Source: Hydnum rufescens UP504 (Eukaryota; Basidiomycota; Agaricomycetes; Cantharellales; Hydnaceae). From it: a stretch of 64,000 nucleotides of DNA. Position 1 is the first letter of the stretch. Each line of letters opens with the position of its first letter. The DNA lies in NCBI GenBank assembly GCA_014904985.1, contig MU128940.1:186001-250000 (forward strand), given 5' to 3'. The position numbers were made by a program, and so were the translations under genes. Below are positions 38,127 through 49,659 of the stretch, piece by piece. Below the pieces are notes generated by a model. It was given only the letters and a program-made list of their open reading frames with translations. It was not told the DNA's origin and did no database searches.

Positions 38127-40946
38127 TTGAGAGATTCGGAACATCAAATGGCCTCTTCGTCCGCATTGCTGCAATCAGCGAGCTCGATAGTCTTTCGCGC
38201 CCTCGCCTTTATCTATCTCAGAATTAGTCCAATCCGTCCTGGCTACGTCGTTGTCCCCTCTGTTTTTGTGGTCTACGTTGTGTTTCTTTCCATAGACGTT
38301 TTCTCCTCCCAATATCCGCCACAACCCCTAGTGGTTCAATCGCAACAGGATAAGAAAATCAATGGGGCCTCTGCTGTCAAGGACGAAAGAGACCCCAGCC
38401 CCGATGTGAAGGAGGCAACCATAACCTTGGTAAAGGTGAGCTCTGATAACCATTCCAAGCCAGCGGATCATATAATTTCAGCACGCTACTAGACCCCGCC
38501 GCATGTACGACCAACTTTGAATACAATAGTCTTTACGCTTCCAACTACGTCGCGGATCGCAAGGCTGGCAGGCTTATTCATTAATCTTGCCCTTGTAGCC
38601 ATGATCGTCGACTTTGTGGGCCGCCCGCTTCTGGAAAAAGAAGAAGACCTCGTGTTTACTCGGGTGGGAGCTGTGTATAGTGACGCAGCCAAAATCGTGG
38701 TTCGTTATCCTAGTGTAGACGGAGGGGTCAGGATCGTCTGGAAGCAAACTCAAGCACCTGGATCGCTGTGGAACTTGGACAAGAGTGCTGGATGGATGAA
38801 CGGTCCTCTTCTTGAATTAACTCCCGAGCACGACTGGGTCGGTGTTGGTAAACTGGATAGCCTTTGGGCCTCTACGGGATATCAATGTGCGTATGAATAC
38901 CATCGGAGATCCTTCCATACGTAATGTCGAGTCTCCCAGACCGTCTGGCCTCTGCAAATGGAACACTGTTACCATACCCTGCAACTCCAATTAGCTTCCG
39001 TACATTCCCGGACTCGCGTATACCTGGTACGCGCTTTAAATTCCTCGCGAGTAGTTGTATCGTGCGTACTATCGAGACTTAAAGCAATTGCGTTTATTAA
39101 CCTAAACAAGTAGCTCCCCAATTTCCCCTACATGCCGTTCACGCCCTCTACACGGCTCAAGGGCTTCCAGCTCCTTCACAGGCAGCTCTTTTCAGGACCA
39201 AATCAACCTGCTTTGACATCTAATGTATCAACAGTGGATCCTGCCTCCACTGCACCTGCACCTGCCTCTGTGACTAACGATGTTCCAACCACCGATCCCG
39301 TATCTCTGGCTACTGTCGACAAATCAGTACCTGAAGCCACACCAACACCCCCCCTAGGAGATGAAACGGATGAAGATGTGATAGCCCCACTCTCCAAACC
39401 CCTTTCTCTTTCGTCCTCAGAGTCGTCTGATCCCTTTGAACCGGCATCGCAACCCGAATTCATGCTATTTTTGGGAGGTATGTATCCAGACGCACCCCCC
39501 TCAAGCTGAATACTGTGTCTAATTATTCTCTTCTAGATTTTATCTATTCCGATATCCCCTTCTCCGTTGGGGACTACAAGGAAGAGTACCGCCGCCTTTA
39601 TCGTCGTATTTACGCTTCAGAAGATTTTCGCAAAGTTTACGAACGACTACGTAAGTTTCTATATCCCTTTTCTTCGTACTGATCTTGCTTACCACGCATT
39701 TTCAGCGATTTTCAATATCTACGATGACCACGACATTGTGAATAACTATAATGGCTACTCTAACGACTCGACCCCTCTCTTCCGAAATGCCTCGGACGCA
39801 TATTCCATTTTTCACGGCCAAGCGAACTACGATAGCAATCTCCTCGATGTCAACGGCCAGCGGGCTAATTACTTCGAGTTCCAATACGGGGATGTGGCAT
39901 TCTTCGTTCTGGATACAAGAAGGTATTTTGAAAATTTTTCTTGTTGTTCGTTCCTTATGGACCCAACCCCCCATAGATATCGTTCGATCGTCGGTATTGC
40001 GGAAGATCAAGTACCCACTATGCTGGGCGAGAAACAGTTCGCAGATTTCCATCGCTGGATCGCCAAGGTGATTGTCCTAGCGTACTTGCTTCTCTCGGAA
40101 AAGTATTTATGTATGCTTTGCTTATGTGCCAGGTCAACTCCACCGCCACGTTCAAATTCATTGTGTCGTCTGTACCGCTGTCAGCAATGTGGGCAGGACC
40201 TGACGGTCAGGTGGATACTTGGGCGGGTGCGGACGCTGAACGCCGTGCGTTCCTCGACCTTTTAGAGTATATTCCGAATGTGATCGTCGTCTCTGGTGAC
40301 CGCCACGAATTTGCTGCCATCGAGTATATTACTGGGACACACGAATTTTCCATTGGGTGCGGCCGATTTTTCAACTGCGAGGGGATTGGTTCGCTTACAA
40401 TCTTTCCGATCCGACTTTAGGCCCATGAGCCAGTTTTACATACCATTCGTACGGACATTCTACCAGAAGAATGGTCGCTACCGAGAGGTCAAAACTACTG
40501 TCAATATCACAGCTGAGGACGGCTCAGTCAATGCCACAGAGATCGTGGAGAGGGTTCCTGAGGAGAATATTATCAAGTACCTTCCTCACGGAAATTACAA
40601 GTGGTCAGTAATGGACTATTGCACCTGGCCCTTCTGACTTTTGTGCTTGTTTTGGTATTCCACTCCCTCAGGGCCACGTTCGAGGTGGATACTAGGGATG
40701 CTCAGAAGCCCACTGTGAAGATCGAGCTCAGCATCAAGGGCTCAAAGGCCTGGGAGTGCGTATCATTACTCCTCATAAATTTACTTTGGACAATACTGAC
40801 CAGTGTAAAACAGGTATACCATCACAGGCAAACCAGTGCACTACAGGGGGGGTACTGCCTTGGGTTCTCAAATTGCAGACACCTTGAGCGGCAGTCTTAA
40901 AGGTGTTTTAGAGTCGTTTTCAAAACTGGGGCGCTGGTTTGGGTAG
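38127..40946 (+). CDS. PhoD-like phosphatase/phosphodiesterase, membrane-anchored
   Basis: Metallophosphatase of the PhoD (alkaline phosphatase D) superfamily. Start 38127 or 38148. Two N-terminal transmembrane helices (VVVPSVFVVYVVFLSIDVF; LAGLFINLALVAMIVDF) anchor it. The metal-site motifs appear in order: FLASSCIVPNFPY, FLGDFIYSD, IFNIYDDHDIVNNY, FFVLDTRRYRS and VIVVSGDRHEFAAIEY. A Ser/Thr/Pro-rich insert (about 39220-39450) interrupts the catalytic domain. After an intron (GTGCGG...TTTAG) the tail gives GPMSQFYIPFVRTFY, TFEVDTRDAQKPTVKIEL, and YTITGKPVHYRGG to the stop at 40946. Frame could be followed throughout. Basidiomycete relatives are uncharacterised. Confidence 0.87.
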
Positions 40947-41479
40947 CTGTCCCACCCTCATCTAACAGTTTGTTGTCCCTTATGATGTGTTAATTTGATA
41001 CCGCTGATACCATTATTTAAAAATCCATTCCTTTCAACTCCAAGGCTTTGCTATTGTTCTGGTGGAAGAATCTGGATTCTTGGCTCAGATTTCTACCAGT
41101 GAAAATTGTATATCCCAGGTATTGAATTTGCCACACTGTGAGCAGTACATTGCACCTGTGGCAGACCGCCGACCGAACAAGTTCTTTGTAAGTGACCTCA
41201 TTGACTCTGATATGTACATATGCTTCTGTGAATCATAACTTCAATGGCATGAAGTCCGCGGGGGCCGTAAAGAACCTGTAGGAGACTCTGAGTAGAATGG
41301 GTAGGGTAATCGTAAACGCTCAGGGAATCTGACATAATGCATTGCAACGCGTATTTGCGTACCTCACAGTGGTTGCAATGCTACTACACCTCAATCTTTA
41401 TTCAAGGTCAATATGATAGAAAAACAGAAATCACCCTAACAGGGAAAACTCTACTGTATTTTTCCGACAGACACTACCG
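40947..41479. other. Intergenic region
   Basis: 3' flank of the PhoD gene. No gene recognised. The motif CACTACCGGTCTGT at about 41474 recurs near 49590 and marks the left limit of homology between the two RPT3 pseudogene segments. Confidence 0.45.
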
Positions 41480-42335
41480 GTCTGTGATAAAAATCGTAAA
41501 CAACGATCAAGACGAGTCGAAAACTCACAGAACTCGTGGCTATCGTCCGCCCTCTTGACGGTTTGCTAAAGAAGGGGCAGGTGCTTAAACCTCCGCTCCA
41601 ACTCTCGTCACGAATAAACCGTCAAAACGCACCTTCCATGCTTCTTCGAAATCTATCGGCAATAGTATATACCGGTTCTTTCGCACCGCTGGAGGAAGTG
41701 ACGTTGGATTCAGTAACGTCATTTTGTTAGACTCAAGCCACTCACCCTGTAATCCTGCAGCTTGACAAATAGAGGCAATCTGTCTAGAGGCCAATTTATC
41801 CGGTGGCGAGACGCAACAATAAGTCACCGAAATCGTATCGAAAAGCGGACAACCTACAGTCCTCAAGATCCACATCAGGTCCCAAATTCATTTTGGATGT
41901 AATGGTCTGGAAAATAAGACGCTTCTCCCGCCGAGAAGGCAACGGGAACTCAATCTTTCGATCAAGTCGACCTGGTCGAAGTAGTGCAGGATCGAGTGTA
42001 TCTGCTCGGTTCGTTGCCATTATCACCTGTACCACGCCTATCAATGATAGCCCAGGTGTAACTAGCGGAAAAATATTCACCTTATCACTGCTGCCTTGGT
42101 CGAAACTATCCATTTGGTTCAGCAGCTGGAGTAATATAGGCTGCACCTCACGGTCGGCGCCTGTTTGTGCGTCGAATCATTTCGTCGTAATTGCATCAAT
42201 CTAGTCGATAAAAATTATGCCAGGGGAATTTTCGCGGGCAAGGCGGAATTCATCTCGGACCATGCGTGGCCCTTCGCCCAAATATTTTTGGACAAACTCG
42301 CTTCCGACGGATGATGCGCAACAGCCTTAACGAGC
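41480..42335 (-). pseudogene. 26S proteasome ATPase RPT3 fragment, copy 1
   Basis: C-terminal two-thirds of the AAA ATPase Rpt3: [18 protein letters not shown], the Walker B region, [50 protein letters not shown], and VRKNRYILLPIDFEEAWK with QTVKRADDSHEF at the end. Walker B reads IIFID-stop-ID (TAG at 42201-42203). A second stop (TGA, 42177-42179) replaces the Arg of the conserved T-K-R-F-D. The normal end after HEF is lost. The 5' end stops at about 42335 with a small deletion beside it. Clearly non-functional. Confidence 0.88.
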
Positions 42336-43745
42336 GAGGCAAGTGAGGGTGCAAGACAGCAAATAACTGATGAAGAGATGTTCCGGATGGAGCCGCAGTG
42401 TGAAACTAGAGCTAATGATGTAGGCTCTACTATCGGAACAACTCGCTTAATTGAGTCTACTATGCTTATCGAGTCCTGGAGCTAGGTGCTTGTGCCTCAC
42501 ACCGAGCTCGGGGAACAACCGGAGATTGATGCTTGTTGATGCTACCCAATATATGGCCCGGTTAGGGTTAGTGTTGCCACGACTCGGTTTCGAGTCAACT
42601 TGCCCAAGATTGATTACAGCCCAATTACAGTACTGACTTGGCTGTCAGCTCAAGTCAATTTCAGAGGAAAACAAGTACAAATACTTGTTCATGGATAGCA
42701 AATAACGAGTACTGTGCAGAAAATTTGATCCATGCCACCTTGTGAGTGCTATGATGCCCGGGCCCCCTAGGATACTATGTCCAACACCCTTACCTTCATC
42801 AATGGAATCACACACATCAAGCTTACTTCCGTGGGTTATGATGGCGTGGAAATGAGTGGCAACGAGCTTGCCATTTACATCAAGCTACCAAGGCAAAGTA
42901 AACCCTTTCTACCTCTTTATGCCCTCAGGCTGGTTCTTCTTATGCCCTTCATCCGAATCATTGTTCCACATTGACAAGCAAGTACCGACACTTTCCTCTC
43001 TGATTTGATGCTGTTGCATGAATCTCTAGCTACAGTTGACATTTGATCCAGAGGACAGGGGTGGCTTTTCAGTAGTATTGCTATTAAGGTCGACTTTGAG
43101 TCAAAGTCAAGTGAAACTAAACATGGTCCGTGACAGACGCCGTGACTTGAGTTGTGGTCACAAAAATCGGGACAACGATAACTCCTCAACAACGCAATGT
43201 AGTGACAAGCGGTCTGCGGCGACGGCCCCGTCTTGTCAATAGTAAGTGTTTTCTATTAGTTTTGGATCAGACGTGTAATTGAGGGGGTCAGTCATCCACA
43301 GCAAATCGCATATCGACGAAGGCGAGCAACCTTTTCGAATGTTGCGAATCCTTCCTTATGGTTCACCTTGCACCCCGGCTCAACTGTAGTTATGCTCTGA
43401 TTGGAAACAAACCAACGGGAAGCTCTCGCTTCCTAGAGATCCAACGACAATAATTGCATTTCTGCATAATCTACCCCTCCGCGAGGGAAGCCCGTAAACA
43501 CCGTCTTACCGTATTGCCTCTAATTTCTTGCCGTAAGGATTCCCGGAATTGGACGCGTCGGTGAGCGTACACTAAAGGAAACGAGTGTCAAGAGCTGCGC
43601 TGATGTGTACACTCATCGTGCCATTATCTCCCCTTATGGGGAGACGGCTCGGATTGTGTGGTCTTGTGAAGGCGTATCTGGATATCTGGGGCTATTCTCG
43701 AGTGCTTTCCAGCCCCCGGCCCCCAAGCCGTGAAAGAACGTCGGG
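42336..43745. other. Gene-poor accessory stretch
   Basis: No recognisable gene. A small hairpin GACTCGGTTTCGAGTC lies near 42580. The 65-codon frame at 42777 and others have no family resemblance. Probably decayed repeat sequence. Confidence 0.45.
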
Positions 43746-44398
43746 GTGGAGACGTATTGCGATCTTCCATCTGCAGCTTTCTTACCCGCTAATATTGGTT
43801 CTTACAGGCCATTCAGCACATTCAATGATAAGGATAAGCTCTCTGGAAATTGGAGAAAGTTTTCTCCCCCCCTGAAGGAAGATTTGGCACGCGCTGGGTG
43901 GGCGGGCGGTACCATTACGCTCAAGTACAAATTGGATGATTTCCAAAGTATGTACAAGACTACATGGGAATATCTAGAGAACATTTTGATCGTTACCTTC
44001 GTCTATGAAGCATTCACTCGGGAGAAGGCACTACCATGCTACGTTACCACCAAAGAGGACATTCTAGCGGCCGGCAAAGACCTCTTCCTTTCTGAATTTC
44101 CCTTGAAGCTCAGTATCACAGGCTTCGGGTAACCACTCCCAAAGACTTCCAACCACATGCAGACCGTATTGGGTAGGTACAATTAACATTTGGGACACCT
44201 CATTATCTTCAGGATGTACACATTCTGACGAAATCAATGCATTCGTCCCTCGGCAAGGGGGATGAACCACAAGCACAGAAGCGCATGATACAAGATAAGG
44301 AAGACGAAGATAGTAGCCTTATGATTGATCATTCATTGCCCGTTGATGCAAAAATGACTGATCAGGAAGGCGATCGCGCACAATGGGTACCGAAATAG
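43746..44398 (+). CDS. Hypothetical protein (partial or frameshifted)
   Basis: An open frame from 43746 reads with good protein character (PFSTFNDKDKLSGNWRKF, LKEDLARAGWAGGTITLKYK, TTWEYLENILIVTFVYEAFT) until about 44110. There the frame shifts by one and continues as LRVTTPKDFQPHADRI. An intron-like GTAGGT...TTCAG follows, then a charged tail (HSSLGKGDEPQAQKRMIQ...) ending at 44398. I do not recognise a family. It lies between the RPT3 relic and the broken DUF6533 gene, so it may be a decaying accessory gene; the start is unknown. Confidence 0.4.
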
Positions 44399-44528
44399 CA
44401 TATAATAACAGCTTATACACTATAGTATATTGAGTATCATAACATTTGACATAGGTATGTGCCCGGTGCTGTCAATTTCGATCAACGAGGCCTCAAGACC
44501 ATACATCACACCTGTCCGCGCCCTGGTG

Positions 44529-46234
44529 TTAAACCTTGGAATCCATGCTTTTCAGTGCGATAACATCCTTCGACCCCAACACTGCGAAGTCGTCCTCTGG
44601 CTCAAGTGCGTCGCTGCAGTTCAGATGCCGACTGCCGGAACAGACTCGATTTGCATTTGTCCCAGCCGAGGGCCCAGCCCTCATGTCTGGGGCAGTGATG
44701 GAGGTTCTATCGCTAATCGCATGGGGAGGATGTGACAAGGACACGTGGCGCCGCGGGCGAACTGGAGGGTTTTCTGTTTCCTCCACCAGCCACATCCGCA
44801 AGTTCAATGTCATTCGGCTGACCATGGTGGAGCCTAGGCCTATCAGGAGGAATAGACCGCTGTAAATAACCGCTGGCTGGCAGACAAATGGGGGGGTGAG
44901 AGGATTGGTCAGGATTCCATACGTGAGGTGGATAAGACGACCCACGTCTCGATGGATAAATACGATCATGTTTACCAAGCGAGCACTAAAGATCGTGACG
45001 AAATATACAACTCCGTCACTGGTCCAACCAATCCCAATAAATTTCTGATAGGACGGTGGGAGGAATCAAGGATACAAACCGCAGTATGAGGCTGGCGATG
45101 GAATGTACTTCCTTCCCGAGTGGCCCGATCACTTTGTGCATCGTCATTACGAAGACTACGGTTTCAAACAATAGCTTCGAGTCGAAGGATATGCCAATAA
45201 AGGAGAAGCAGTTAGTGGGAGCAGAATTATTGAGGTAGCAAGACGGACTGAAGGGAGCCAGACTACGAAGTAACTGGGTGGCAACCGGTCCATGGGGATG
45301 CAGACTTTCAGATCGTTTATCACTACGACCGTCCCTAGCACGAAAGAAAGGCGTCAGTATGAGTCCACCGTCCCCTGAATCGATGCCTCACTGGTAATCC
45401 TTGAAGTATCTGCAGTGGCAGCGATTAATGTGCTACCTGTACTGCATGCGAACAGAATACCCAGAGCGATACCGATCGAGCGACGTGCACCCCATAAGGC
45501 GTGTACACGGACAGCGAGAAGGACTGAAACGAGTCAGAATTTGTTAGACTAAGGAAGTCCAAGACAGGATCATGAATATACTGGACCATCCCACTGCAAT
45601 CGATGGAAATTAATAGATTGGTATTGGCAGCAGAAACTTTGACTTACACTAGCAAAAGCCAATATATCTAGAATAGTTACTGCGAAGACTTCCTGCTTAC
45701 AGCTATGAAGGATGGTATGGTAGGAGGCGGGAGGGCATGCTGGGAAATATACATACCTCTATACAGCCAAGCCACGAATAAATATGACACTTCGCGAGAT
45801 CATTCATTAGACACACTCACCGGGACATCAAACGTGAAGGCGGTTATAGCTAATCATCACACCTACTCAGTTTGCGAATTCATACGGAGGAATAAGGGCC
45901 CTCACTTATTTGGGAATTTCTAATGGGACCATTAATACACGTTCTTCTTCGACAGCAGCATCACTCACATGATGGCCACCAAGGAGAGGTACCGGTTCTG
46001 CCGATCGTATATCAGCCTAATGTTCAAGAGTCCAAGTTTTGTTTCGCCACACCATAAGGAAACCTATCTTGACCAAGGTCCACTTCGACGGCCAAATATA
46101 TTTAATCTGTGTCTGAAGATCGGTAGATAGCTCGCAGGTGTCTGTTAGTCGACACTCACCTCATCGGACAGAGTGAGGAAGTAATCATAAATGAGAATCA
46201 CCAGACTGTACCGAGGAGATCAGTATTTTTGCAT
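44529..46234 (-). pseudogene. DUF6533-family membrane protein, broken
   Basis: DUF6533 proteins are multi-pass membrane proteins largely confined to basidiomycetes. The hallmark YDYFLTLSDE is present near 46160, preceded by SPRYSLVILI, and followed after an intron by IKYIWPSKWTLVKIGFLM and NRYLSLV. Further down come WTSDGVVYFVTIFSARLVN and AVIYSGLFLLIGLGSTMVSR with LTLNLRM, the usual last helix, and a soluble tail to the stop at 44529. Two problems: the codon before SPRYS is TGA (46220-46222) where an aromatic residue, probably Trp, is expected, and the KIGFLM-to-NRYLSLV join is not in frame by any splice I could find. Likely a pseudogene. Exons in the middle (45100-46000) are poorly resolved. 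Confidence 0.6.
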
Positions 46235-47743
46235 ATGTTCGAGGGAAACTTTAAAAGCCAACCCAGCCGCTAGTGTAGCACCACGTCCGACAATGTATCA
46301 GTATGGCCAAATATTCGGAGACGAGGGCCACGCACATTGGAAGTGTTGCGTCAACTCAATTTTCCGGGCAAGGATGGAAGGGGAGGCGGCAGGATCCCAG
46401 GGGACGCTCATGTACAGATCTTCTAGGGGAAGCAGCGTGAGGGAAAGAGCATCGAGTTCCAGAAAACATTTTCACTTGACAATTATACTCCATGAACCGG
46501 TGAGGAAACCGGGAAGGACCAGCCGAAGGCCACAACGTTGTCCATATGACCTGTATGTTAAAGGTCCAGCATTTTCCCCGTACAAGGGGAAACACATGGT
46601 CCTCCGGGATTCAAATACGCCTTGGTAACCCTGACTGGCCAAATAGTACCCAGTATTGCTGCCCTCCGAGTCCCATCGGCGGCCGGGCTAACACAGCACT
46701 CTGATGATTATATATTGTAGGGGAGAACTTCTAGCTCTGCAGAGTTATTGGTCGAGCGACGCTATTATTCGAGGCTTGTGAATTTCACGTGAGAGTATGG
46801 ATTGGGAACGCTTGCAACCGGAGCTACCCGAACTTCACGTGATACACCGCTCCGCTACCACATTTTTACGGCCGCTTGCTCAGGGAGTTCTCTGGTTAAA
46901 TTTCTGCCAATTTATCTGCACATGATATTGATTCCGTAACATCTCATTCAACCCCTCTGTGTGAAGACCCATTCATAATATTCCCTGAAGTCAGCTTTCT
47001 GACGGTGTTACAGTACCGTATGCCTGTGCTGTTTCTTCAGTCGTTGATTTCAAATGTTGGCCCTGGAGAGGTCTGTGCACTCGGTGATCCCATCACAGGT
47101 ACTATTCTCTGGGCGGCCATACTGTATCAGGGGCTCAAGACACTTGTGCTAGATTTGGGCCACAAAGGGGCATTGAGTGACAACTGACATCTGACCCCGC
47201 AAAAACTATGCGCTGCGGCCGATTGATTGACACCAGTGGCTATAGACAGTCTAGGTTGATTAGCCGGACCGGGGGTGCCTAATTAGCTGGGTTTTCTGTT
47301 ATCCGTCACTGTTACAGGTAAACCAGATACAGTGGCCCATTTGGGCATTTGAACCCAGTTTTTAAATGATCTAATCATCACCAGTAATTGGGGCACCTCT
47401 ATACTGCTGGTCACAGGGGCTTCAGAGGTTACTCCTTCCGGTCTGCTCTGCGACCCGGGAGATGGTGGGGTCAATAATGACCAGTCACATGTCACGATAC
47501 ACATTGTTCAGAACAAGGCCACACGAATGATCAGTAGAACGTAAACAGCACCAGCAGCTGCCCTAGCAACGGTCTGCTCCCTCGTGCCAGTTAACCTTCA
47601 AATGGAAGATCTGTCAGATCTGATGAATAATCGGTGCGGAGCCACTTAGATTCGCCCAACAACAAGAACGATAGAGCGTTTGATCAGAGCTCAAGCAAAC
47701 GCTTGAGGGAACTTCGGTACGTCCCGAGAAAGTATACTAAGCA
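46235..47743. other. Gene-poor accessory stretch
   Basis: Holds the upstream side of the DUF6533 relic and unremarkable small frames. The 145-codon frame at 46191-46628 lies opposite the DUF6533 5' side and lacks domains. An imperfect inverted repeat around 47272-47396 (arms resemble CCAGCTAATTAGGCACCC) is weak. Confidence 0.4.
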
Positions 47744-48037
47744 ATGAGCGCTAGAGCTCCCACTTCCCACTTCCAACAAGATCGTGCGGTAAACCGCTGG
47801 TATGAGCTCAACAAGCACAATCCAGTGATTTGTCGCCTCCCTATGGTGAAACAGAATGGACAGGAGGTGACTGATCCACCACCCATTATAAAGATGAAGA
47901 ACTGGTGTGCTGGCAGGCCCAATGCATATAACCCCGCACTCAATGCAGCCAAACAAGGCGGAAGTAGTGTGCCAAGCCTTCAGCGCAAAGCCCAAGAACT
48001 GTTAGATAACAAAGACCCAGCTATCCTAATGGGGTAG
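47744..48037 (+). other. Open frame of 97 codons of unknown origin
   Basis: MSARAPTSHFQQDRAVNRWY... has no recognised domain. It lies immediately before a LINE remnant and may be part of a repeat or captured sequence. Recorded only because it is the best frame in this stretch. Confidence 0.2.
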
Positions 48038-48129
48038 GCACCGGGACACCTCGATATAACAGGCAACGAATGAGCGCTCTTCCTTTCCAAAAGGGGTGGT
48101 GGTGAAGTAGCAGTCCACCCTGATTTTCT

Positions 48130-48545
48130 CTCGTTATCCTATACAGGTAGCCTTTGGAAACGGAGCACTGGATGACCTCGACCCGCAACCGCAGCTCAGC
48201 CTTCCACCCTGCCAACAGGTTCAAACGAAGTCTCCGCCCAACGACCCTGTGCTGCAAACACGGGCGAAAGACCTTTCGCTGAGTTGTCCAATGCATGACC
48301 GGACACGCACATATGGGGTGCTACTATGCAAAGTTCGTTCCGGATGAAGAAGTCGACTGCCCCTGTGGTGAGGACCTACAGACTCGTGAACATGTCCTCC
48401 AGTCATGCGTGTTGCATGAAGAATACCGCCACTTACTAGAGGGACCGACCAAGAATGTAATGCAGCGAAAATCTTGAGCACGACGGACGGTAATATACGC
48501 CTCGCTGCCTTTATCAAGGCATCGGGGGCTTTTGCAAAGACGTAA
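48130..48545 (+). mobile_element. Non-LTR retrotransposon (LINE) 3' ORF remnant
   Basis: The C-terminal end of a LINE polyprotein, after reverse transcriptase and RNase H, is recognisable. TGHAHMGCYYAKFVPDEE is followed by VDCPCGEDLQTREHVLQSC with the cysteine/histidine cluster of fungal LINE proteins, and then ILSTTDGNIRLAAFIKASGA in another frame. Upstream pieces (about 48130-48290) are in several frames with stops. No reverse transcriptase core is left, so it is a degraded 5'-truncated copy. Confidence 0.7.
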
Positions 48546-49659
48546 GCACTGCACCATACTAACAATTGCTCACTGCCCAAGATATGTGGGAAATTCGACA
48601 TACAAGACATGATATTGGGGCGGAACGTTCCACTTCTCCCTCCTACCGTTTTCTCCTCCACTTCGAATGAAGGGACTGTCTGTCATCACTCTCGCGAGTG
48701 TTTTCCCCCTGCCCCCTGTCAGCATTCGTATGGGCGATCAACCTGGCATCCCTCCAGGCGCATTGTTTCACTTTGATTAATCTTTATATAGCCTTTCCCC
48801 TCTATATGTATTCCACGCTCCTCCGCCCACCCCTTCACAATACCCCGATCAAAACATTACGTTAATTCTCAGCACTGATTGTCCTATATATGGACCTGGA
48901 GGTATTGACGAGATGAGGACGGACGGGCCACTTGTTCCTGCGTTGTGCCAGCAGGTGGTATGGGCCCGGACGATTTTGCGAACAGCTGTAATGTTGCAAC
49001 ACTACTTAACACCGTACGCAAAAGTAAGGAATGGATAGTCGAAAAGATTATATATATCACAACCGCAACTTCTCATGTCCCGAACCAAATGAAGGAAATG
49101 AGAAGACAACGAACGAGCGACACCATCTCGCGATGAGACGGCTTGTATCTTTCTCGCTGTCATAAAATGAGGAAGACTCGCGTGGGTATTCGCGGCAACC
49201 AGAGTGTTGAGACAGCAGTAGTAGAGTCTTAGGAATACTCTTGGAAGATCATGGACCGTCCGGAGCTAGTCTGCGTAGTGAACACAACAAGGGCGGAGCG
49301 GAGTTAGAATACAATGAAGACGCCACGAACTGTGAAGTGCTTGGCACATCGATAGTTCTAGGTCGTATAATGGCCATCTCGCCGTGCCATCAGACGCCAC
49401 ATGATCCAGTTCAAACACGTTGAAAACACCATGAGCAGAACTCAATCACGACAACGTTGCGGGGCAGCGTATAGTGAGATCCAATATAGCATCATGTATA
49501 TACACCTTGAGAAGCAGACAGGGTCAGAAGGGCTCACTAACGGATCGATGGCAGAGGACATACGGAAAAGCGAGGCAAGAATAAGCACTACCGGTCTGTA
49601 TAACGCATGAACACCGTAAATAACGGTCAAGGGTGTGCTCCATCTCGGAAACTCACAGA
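48546..49659. other. Gene-poor accessory stretch
   Basis: No recognisable gene. Contains AT-rich promoter-like sequence (CTTTATATAGCC, 48781-48792) and short meaningless frames. The right end begins the homology shared with the first RPT3 relic. Confidence 0.4.

Noticed and set aside
40320..40440. Apparent frameshift in the PhoD-like gene before MSQFYIPF
   Set aside because: A GTGCGG...TTTAG intron joins HEFSIG to PMSQFYIPF in frame, so the gene is intact there.
42560..42575. GGTTAGGGTTAG, telomere-like
   Set aside because: Less than three TTAGGG units; expected by chance, so not an interstitial telomere.
47272..47396. Imperfect inverted repeat around CCAGCTAATTAGGCACCC
   Set aside because: Arms match too loosely and no target-site duplication is visible.
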